A DNA stretch of 64,000 nt, taken from contig NC_092794.1 in the NCBI RefSeq assembly GCF_918797505.1, forward strand, positions 73,569,345-73,633,344, read 5' to 3'. The notes beneath the pieces are model-generated. The model was not told the origin of the DNA, ran no database searches, and saw only the letters and a list, made by a program, of their open reading frames with translations. This document shows, piece by piece, positions 23,901-32,900 of the stretch. Within the stretch, counting starts at the first letter, position 1, and each line of letters opens with the position of its first letter. The position numbers and the translations under genes are program-made. This DNA comes from Bemisia tabaci (Eukaryota > Arthropoda > Insecta > Hemiptera > Aleyrodidae).

Positions 23901-26900
23901 CCGATTTAAACTTATTTTCCCGCCATTTTTCGGCCGCCATCTTGGAAAAGCTCGGGTATTTTGCAAATCCAATATCGTATTTGTTTTTTCGTGCTCGAAA
24001 ACCTGTGGAAACCAAGTTTAAAGCGAATCCGACGGTAAATAACCAAAAAACGCATTTCCGCCATTTTTTGGCCGCCATTTTATTAAAAACTAGCAACCAA
24101 CCCGTGCTTCGCACGGTGATAAACCGTCATTAATGAAATTACACCATGTTATAACAATAACTTTTGTATTAATATATTTTACTATACCTATTATGCCCAT
24201 ATTTATATTTTTTAATATAATTATTCAGAAGCTACAAAATATTTTTACATGTGGGGGCTGTTGTTGTACCCATCAGCAAAAACAAAAAAACATGTTTGCG
24301 AGTATCAATTTTGTAAATATGGTAGTAATTTATAGACTCAGCAGTCTTAAAATTAAAAAATAAATAACTGTTGTAAGAAGATGTATTTATTAATTTCAAT
24401 AAATAAAAAAGGCAAATTTTGAGATGTTGCTCTACACTAAAAACATTAAATGAAAAATCATACAAAAGAATAAACTTAAAAAATATAAAATCATGAGTGT
24501 GACAGACATTTTGAGATCTTGCGCTAGACCTAAAAAAGTAGTTAAGTTATTTATTTTAATTGAATAGCAACTTGAATTGACAATAAATTTTGAAAGAAGA
24601 TATAACATGCTCTGAAATTTTGGAAATTGGAATTGGAATTTTGAATTTATCATCATTTAATAACAATTTAAATTTATAATCTGGAAAAATTAAATTATTC
24701 CGGAAAATAATTTCGGACTTGTAAATGTGAAGTACCAGTATTGTGATGCCTTGCATTTCAAAAAAGAGGAGGTGAACGGCCATTTTAACAGATGCTGTCA
24801 TAATGGTCTTCTCAGACTTGCCGAGCCTGGAATCGAAGACCAACTTCGCGACCTCTTCTCCAAACCCATTTTCATGACCAACATTTTGAGGTACAACAGT
24901 TGTATGGCTTTTGCATCTCTATCTGCTTCCAAAGCTCATATAATTTTGAACCAAATCTTCTGCTATTGAATACGAAAAATCATGGAGAATTTAAGTTTTA
25001 TGTTGACCAGCTTCTCGAAAGAAAAATAAAATTTCTAAGGAAGTCTGCAACGTCGCAAAAGAAGAAACATCGTCTCTCATTTTGCCCAAAAGTATGTACG
25101 TATAAAATTGAAGGCATTATGACTGGCCTCTCTCAGCTTATATTCGTATGTAACGATAAATAATGGGACGCGTTTGTCACGGCGCCTTGATACAACTATA
25201 TAACCTCGACGGATGTCTGTATTGCGTTCAAAAAATTGAAGGCGTTTTGACCCCCTGCTCATACTACCTGTAGTTGATTCGATCGACAAACGCGTTGGTC
25301 GGCGGTAACGGGGACTTGATGCATTTTTTTAAACTCGATGGATGTCCGTATCGCACCGACTGTAGTGCGAAACCACGTATCTCCATTGCGGTGTTTCAAA
25401 ATTTCCCGTTCTTAATTCGTCTCTTCCATGAGAAACAATCCAAATTTACGACTATAAATTTTGAACCAAATCTTCTGCAATCGCATACGAAAAATCATGG
25501 AGAATTTAAGTTTTATGTTGATCAGCTTCTCGAAAGAAAAATAAAATTTCTAAGGACGTCTGCAACGTCGCAAAAGGAGAAACGTCGTCTCTCATTTTGC
25601 CCAAAAATATGTATGTATAAAATTGAAGGCATAATAAGTGGCCTCTCTCAAATCATATTCGTATGTAGCGATAAACAATGGGACGCGTTTGTCACGGCGC
25701 CTTGATACAACTATACAACCTCGACGGATGTCCGTATTGCGTTCAAAAAATTGAAGGCGTTTTGACCTCCTACGCATAATACCTGTAGTTGATTCGATCG
25801 ACAAACGCGTTGGTCGGCGGTGACGGGGACTTGATGCATTTTTTTAAACTTGATGGATGTCCGTATCGCACGACTGAAGTGCGAAACCACGTATCTCCGT
25901 TGCGGTGTTTCAAAATTTCCGTTCTTAAATCATCTCTTCCATGAGAAACAATCCAAATTTACGACTTTAAATTTTGAACCAAATTTTCTTTTATCGAATA
26001 CGAAAAATTATGGAGAATTTAAGTTTTATGATGACCAGCTTCTCGATGGAAAAATAAAATTTCAATAATTTTTCCATCACAATACTGGCACTTCACATTT
26101 AAAAGTCCGAAATTATTTTCCGGATAATCATTTTCGATAATATTATCAGTGCTCTGCCGAAATGATTTGAGGTTATTTCCCTGTTCACCCCTACGTCGTA
26201 CGTTATCTATCTCACTGAGATAGCCATCATGCCGCACTTTGCGTCGCGCGGATAAATTGCGAGAAACATTGCCACGCTTCGCCGGACGCCCACGTTTTCG
26301 ACTCCGATCCATTCTCAATATTAAAACGAATACGCGCACTTTACTAAAAATTCGGGATTCTTCATACACGACAAATATTAACAAAATTCAAAAGACGACG
26401 CGCACTGTACGAAAAAATCGGAATTCTTCATAAACGACGAATATCCATGACGACGAACGCCTCGGGCAGCCGAGTCATCAGGTGACCGAGAACGAACAAT
26501 TTACAATCCTCTAATTACATCAACTTTCAAGAATGAACGCAGAACATTCTTAACACATATGAAAATATAACGTGAAATTACAGATTTCGTGATTTCGGCA
26601 ACACTGCTCCGGTTCGGAATCTCCAAAATTAGACAGAAAAAACAGCTGATCGAGACGCAATAAAAGAAGGGAAACCACGACGACCAGACGACGACGATCG
26701 ATCGCGGAACACCGCTCTAACACACGAGTCACCCTATTTTAGCGTGTTTTCAACCCTTAGAATTAAAATTTCGAAAATCGGACGACGAATTGCACCCCTT
26801 CAGCACGAACCGCACATGCGTACAAAGTTTCAAGGAAATCCGCCTTCGGGAAGTCGCTGAAACATTGGGTACAAAATTGGGGCCTCTCCTTTATAGTTTT

Positions 26901-29900
26901 AGATTGAGGTATCGACAATCGGTTTGCGCCAAAAGTTTTCTTTTTTCAAGCCCTTTCGAATGATGTATCACAAGATAGGGGTTCCTATTTGAAAAAAAAG
27001 GATTAGGGTCCGCCCCCCGTCAGGGGGGTCGCCCCCCGAAATTTTGGGTACGCCAAAAAGTAGTTCCCTTTCACCTAGGAATATTCCCCAAATTTCGAAT
27101 CCCTAGCATTTTTTGTTCATGAGTTATGAGCGGAGGCCCAGACTTTTGAATGAGCCGCCATTTTTTGGCCGCCATTTTGTTAAAAATTGAGGTATCGACA
27201 ATCGGTTTGCGCCAAAAGTTTTCTTTTTTTAAGCCCTTTCGAATGATGTATCACAAGATAGGGGTTCCCATTTGAAAAAAAAAAAGTTAGGGTCCGCCCC
27301 CCCCTCAGGGGGGGGGGCGCCCCCCAAAATTTTGGGTACGCCAAAAAGTAGTTCCCTTTGACCTAGGAACATTCCCCAAATTTCAAATCTCTAGCATTTT
27401 TTGTTCAAAAGTTATAAGGGGGGTCCCAGACTTCTGGATAACCCTGTATGGAAGAGCAGGTTCGGCAATTTGGTGCAACGATTTACGGGACTCGTCAAGC
27501 TAATTAAACACCGTGCGCGGATAAAGCAGTTCTAAAGTGTGAATCTTAATTTGTTACGCACCTAATCGCTGATCAGCGTTGTTATTTCCTTTCAGAGTGC
27601 GGGTATTGATGAAAGACGTACATGTCGCTTTGGTGTCAAATATATTTGAAAGACATTGTCTGTGGTCACCAAATCTGACAATCAATATAATAGTGATATA
27701 AAAAAAATAAAAATAAAAAAAAAAACCTCGACATTTCCGATATCACTAAATATTATGCTTGTTTCAGCGATATGGCAATGCTACCCCAAAGTACGAAAGA
27801 AGGCTACCAAGTCCTTTTGTATCGATTGAAAGACACTGATACCTCAAAATTTAACTTCGTGGAGGCTCTAAAAACTTTCTTCGCTTGGAACGATGTTGTG
27901 ATCTCTGAGAGAGGCATCAGCGAAGGCTACATTGTTGTATTCGATATGAATGGTCTCTCTTTTGGCCACCTCGCCCGAGTCAGTGTGCAGTTACAGGCTG
28001 TGAAAAAGTTCATGGTCTACATTCAGGTGCGTAATCATTAAGTACTTGTGTACGTGTTAGAGAGGGTATCCCTGGGTAAGGGCACCAAGATGCCCCAAAA
28101 TTTAAAGGTGGAAAAAAGGTGCGGGGAGGTTGTAAGGGAAAATCGGCAAAATCACTCGACGTGGCCTCTTTATTGGGGATAAAAGAGCATTTTAAACTGA
28201 GCTATGTAAATTGCATTATTTTTCTCGTAAAGTACTTTAAACAGTGTATAACCTCTAAAAATTTCAAAACCGTAGGAACATTTCTAGGGGAGGGAAAAAA
28301 TTCGCGAAATGACGAAAAAACGCGTCTTCGCACGCCACGCTCAGAACTTTAGGCTCTTTGAGGCGCGTTTTAAAACATTTTTTTTTTTCTCGCAATTTTT
28401 GTTTTTTCCCCGTTATTTTCTCATCAAATGAAACCATTTGCAAGGTTCCGCACTTTAAATTCCGTAAATTCAAAAATAAGGGCCACCCTACGCGAGTAAC
28501 CTCTTCTGAAATAGCAATGTTGACCAGTTTTGGCGCCAAAAACCGGTACTTTACGTGGGGCGCAAGGACTCGATCGACTTGAAACCTTTTCTGACGATAC
28601 TAGGGCATGCTTCTTGAAACATTGAAACCAAAAATTAGAGATCTTAGTGTTTCTATCTTGATAGCGTGCGAGTAAACCGTTGCCAAAAGAGCCATTTTAA
28701 CCGTTTTGGCGCCAAAAAAAACCATTTTTTCGGTGGGACGCGCCACGCGTGAAGGCTTGAAATTTTTTTTGGTAACAACTGGGTATATTACCTACATTTT
28801 AAGGCAAAATGTATGTGTCCTTGGTATGTCCTCATTTTTTTTAAAACCGCTAAAATCTGAAAAAAATTGGAAATTGACGATTTTTACAAATTTTTTTAAG
28901 GGTCTAAATAAGGTACGATAAATTTGATTTTTTACCCAAGAATTTGACTGGTCAGATGTGTAATTGGTGAAATTTTGGTGCATTTTTATTGAAAATTGCG
29001 GGAGATATGAAATAAAACGTGAAAATACCCCAAAATTCCCCGAAAAATGGGTTTTTCGGGGCTAGAAGAGGGGGGTGGTTGGGGTCAGGAGGGTAAAATT
29101 GCCCAAAACCATGTTTTTAGGACCTCCTGAAAGGGTTTAGACCATTAAATGCAAAATCCGTGAGGAGGGGCATTTTGGTGCCCTTACCCAGGGATACTCT
29201 TTGAAAGAAACCGAACGTAGCCCGGGTCATTGACTTCGACCGGTAAATTCAGATTCTTTCATTCAAACTACATCTGAGCAGTTTTTTTATGGTGCGTTTT
29301 ACTTTGTATTTTGCGCAAATTTAGAATAGGGCGTTTGCGTCTTATCCCCCCCCCCCCCCCATTCCTCGTTTAATCGAATTCTAGCTGTTCCAACGACATT
29401 CTAATGGTTACGGTGTTCGAGGAACAGGATAAAGGTACCAACAAGTAATACTAAATGATAACTTATCTACTGGGGAAAAATATATTTATAGTTTTCCCCT
29501 ACCACTCAGTGAAAATTAATTTCATTGAATCCATATTTAAAATGCTGCAAGTTAGGTATATATGAGGGCTTTAATTTTTTGGTAGGAGAATGCTACATAC
29601 CTACTTCTTCAGCTTAAAATCACTGATCCTGCTTAATTTTTTTCGGAAATGTGACTATCCATAAATTGCGTCACTCGAGTAAGGGAAGGGGGGCGGGGGA
29701 GTCTAGCGGTGGATGACGGTAGGCGCCTAGGACGGAGGAAGGGGTCAAGCCAAGGATGTCGTAAGCTTTCCTATAAAAGGCTGAAAATACTTGCTTGAAA
29801 TTTGACTATATCTACTGATATTTATCGATTTTCTGAGTTTTCCCCGAAAGGGGGTGGGGGTACGCTAAAGATGGGGCAATTTTTAGGGGGAGGGGGGTCT

Positions 29901-32900
29901 AGCAGTGGATGACGGTTGTTGGATACGGTAAAGGAGGAGGGGTTAGAAAAATTGACAAAAATGGGTGACGTACAATATATGGACGGCCCCTGCGTTCCTT
30001 CTTTGTTAGACAACTTACGGTCAGTCAACTTAGTATAAACTATGCATCTCAATTACAACGTTTAAAAATTTCCGCTCTTATTTTGGTCAGAATTATAAGC
30101 CCCTTACTTAGTTTATTTTTTTTCTTCTTCCTGATAAACTAGAAGAACGGAAGTTTTGAAACGTCATGATTGAAATACGTCGCTATAAAGTAAAGTCATC
30201 TTGTACACTTATTTCGCTAGCTTGAAACATCTTGAAACCAATTTCATAATTTTTTTGAGCTTGTCAAAATATTTTTTACTTTTTCCTTTCAGAAATGTCA
30301 TCCAGTTAGACTGAAGTCCGTCCAAGTGATAAATACAGCACCTTTGATTGATAAGATTTTAGCATTAGTAAAACCTTTCATGGAAAGTGATTTGATCCAG
30401 ATGGTAAGTTCCCTTAGCGAGTCCCTCACCAATAAACCCCCCCCCCCCCCACTCTCACCAAAAATTAGATAATTTTCGATTTTTACCCGTGACTGAAAGG
30501 TATCTAAGTATTCACTTTTGTTGAAGTAGAGTTGTCTACGAGAGGGTTTTGTCTTGGAGAGAGAAACAACCAAACAAAAATATTTAGTAGCTTCCATACG
30601 AAGGAACGATGGCAAAAAAGGTCATTCTGTATCATGAGCGTGCATCTTGTATTTATCTTCTTCATATCAACGGTGTAACTCCCAGCGTACGTACTTCGTT
30701 TGCGTTGTTTGAAAGTCTCCGCTCCTATTTCATTTTTTTTGAAGGAGAAGAAAGCAATAAACATATATTCCTTGAGGTTGACAGAATTTACTTCGCACAA
30801 AGGTGAAAATCATGGAAGTTTTGAAGAACCGAGGTTGAGTGATTCCCTATCTCAGAGTAAAGAATGCCAGGAAGTCTGCAACTTCGCAAACCGGGGTGCA
30901 AGGTTTGGAAGTTAGACCATCGATGTATGAAGTTGAATCCTAACGGGAATTGCGCGGCGGGTCCTTTCACGGCTGGCACGTCACGATAAACTTACTGTTA
31001 AATTGTGAAAATTATCCACGTCTCGGAATTGCGATTTTCCGGTTTTACTGCGGATAGCAAGATTGAAAACATTAATAAAAATCTCTATAACGTCTTGAAG
31101 CTATCAATTAATGTTTGGACCTTTCCTGCTACAGTCGATCACCCAAAAAGCAGTGATCGCGATAAGTTGGGATTTGATCGAAGAATGTAATGCGATTTAA
31201 GTCACGTCGATTTATTGCAATAATATCCGTTTAAAAATTGCGATTTCATCGGATTTGCAATAAAATCGCGATTTTATCGATGGCGATTAATCACAATATT
31301 ATCGAACAAAAAATCGGGATAAAATTTTAATATTGACGAACGCGATTTTACAAAGATAAACTACAGCAAGATTAAGGGTTAATCGCTAAGCTGCTGATGT
31401 TTCTAGCGATTTTATCCCCAAAAAAGCGTACAAAATCGCAACTTAACTTCAAATGTATAAATTTTTCCATTGAAAAATGCTACTTGGGCAGCATAATGTC
31501 ATGCTGAATCAGTATGATAACTTGCTGACAGGGAAAACAAGTATGATATCACTATGATGCCAGCATGATATCGGGAGGATAGTGCATGTTTGCATTATGC
31601 TGATATGACATCGTAGATACTGGTGTTATGAAGGAGAATTGGCCAATTCACATTATAATATCATGCTGATCGACTTTACCAGAGGATTTTTTAGGTATCG
31701 TCACACATTTTGACGTATTTCCATTAAACGGAACTAAGCGCCATAAAGGAGGAAGGGAGAGGGGGCTTGGATTGGCGGGTGTTGCGAAACGCGATGCTCG
31801 TTCCGTCCTATGCTCGCAATGCTTTCCCATGCCGCTTGCTTGGTTCCGTTTGACAGAGCGCGCTATCCGGGATTCTAAAATCCTCAAAAGGAACTCCATT
31901 TGGCGCTTAGTTCCGTTTAACATAAATACGTCCATCTGTCCTGATCAAGGTTAAATTAGGCACCAGCAGCTCAAATTACGCGCATCCTGCAGGTATCCAC
32001 GAAATATGAACGCACATAGCAAAATCTACTTTCGAGGATCAAAACTTAAGATATTAGATACCACTTTCTAGATAATTAAATATACCTTTTTATTTTTTTA
32101 CTTGTTCTAGTTACAATTGCATACTTCAGTTGATACGCTTAAAGAAACTTTCTCTCTTAGCATACTACCGAAGGACTACGGTGGTGAGGCCCCTTCTACA
32201 AGACAACTCAGCGGTAAAGTTTCATGTTTATACATACCTACATTATAATCCTCTCATATACACAGGGTGATCCACAAGTCCCTTCCATCCTCTCTAACTT
32301 TTCGCCTACTTGAGGTAAAGATTTGAAACTTGGGGTATGTTTCTAGGTCAAAAGGAGCTCCTTTTTGGCCTCCTAAAATTTTCAGGGGGTCCCCTTGGGG
32401 GGGGGGCGATCCAAACTTTTTTTTCAAATAGGAAGACCGCCCTTGTGATACCTAGTTCAAAAGTGCAAACCCGAAGTTAATATCTCAAACCATTTCAAAA
32501 TGGCGGCCGGAGAAAGTATTAAATACATAGGGTGTCACAAAAGTAATGCACGTTTTTTTTCGGGCGAACGGTAGCAGGTATCAAATTGCGGTTTGCGCAG
32601 AGTTAATGTTCTAGTAAATACCGATAAAACAAGACCAACCCGAGATCTAAGTCAAAAAATGCTACAGTGTTTGGAAAATGACATGTCGAGATGACCCTTC
32701 CAGGATTTTTAGTTTATTGCATTCTTTGATCGTCGAGGGATGGTATATACCAACATTTTGTCCCTCTGGGACAGACAATTACTAAGGAGTACTACAGCTC
32801 TATACTGATGATACTACGTGAGCACACTGCCAAGAAGTGGCCAGAGATGAAGGAGACATGGCTCCTGCACCACGACAACGCCCGCCCCCACACGGCCCAG

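Larger units (their letters stand above)
24090..26903 (-). mobile_element. Helitron, defective, inserted between A and T
   Basis: On the minus strand it starts TCTAAAACTATAAAGGAGAG and ends with the hairpin CCGTGCGAAGCACGG followed about ten bases later by CTAG. A 5' TC, a 3' hairpin and CTRR, and insertion between A and T with no target duplication are the Helitron signature. Removing 24090-26903 restores AAAAA|TTGAGG, which is the sequence seen in the sister module near 27176. It carries pieces of a Helitron Rep/helicase frame on both strands and a 515-bp tandem repeat, so it is rearranged and not autonomous. Confidence 0.87.
23157..27446. mobile_element. Palindromic mariner-like element (family IV) split by a Helitron
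   Basis: Ends CAGGGTTATCCAGAAGTC and its complement, each flanked by TA. Each arm holds two tandem copies of a 280-bp module (left 23161-23445 and about 23448-23725; right about 26904-27185 and 27186-27440). The 2814-bp insertion at 24090-26903 lies in the right arm. With it removed the element is 1476 bp and the arms balance around a centre near 23893, within a few bases. It begins only 14 bp after the hAT-like element to its left. Confidence 0.85.
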
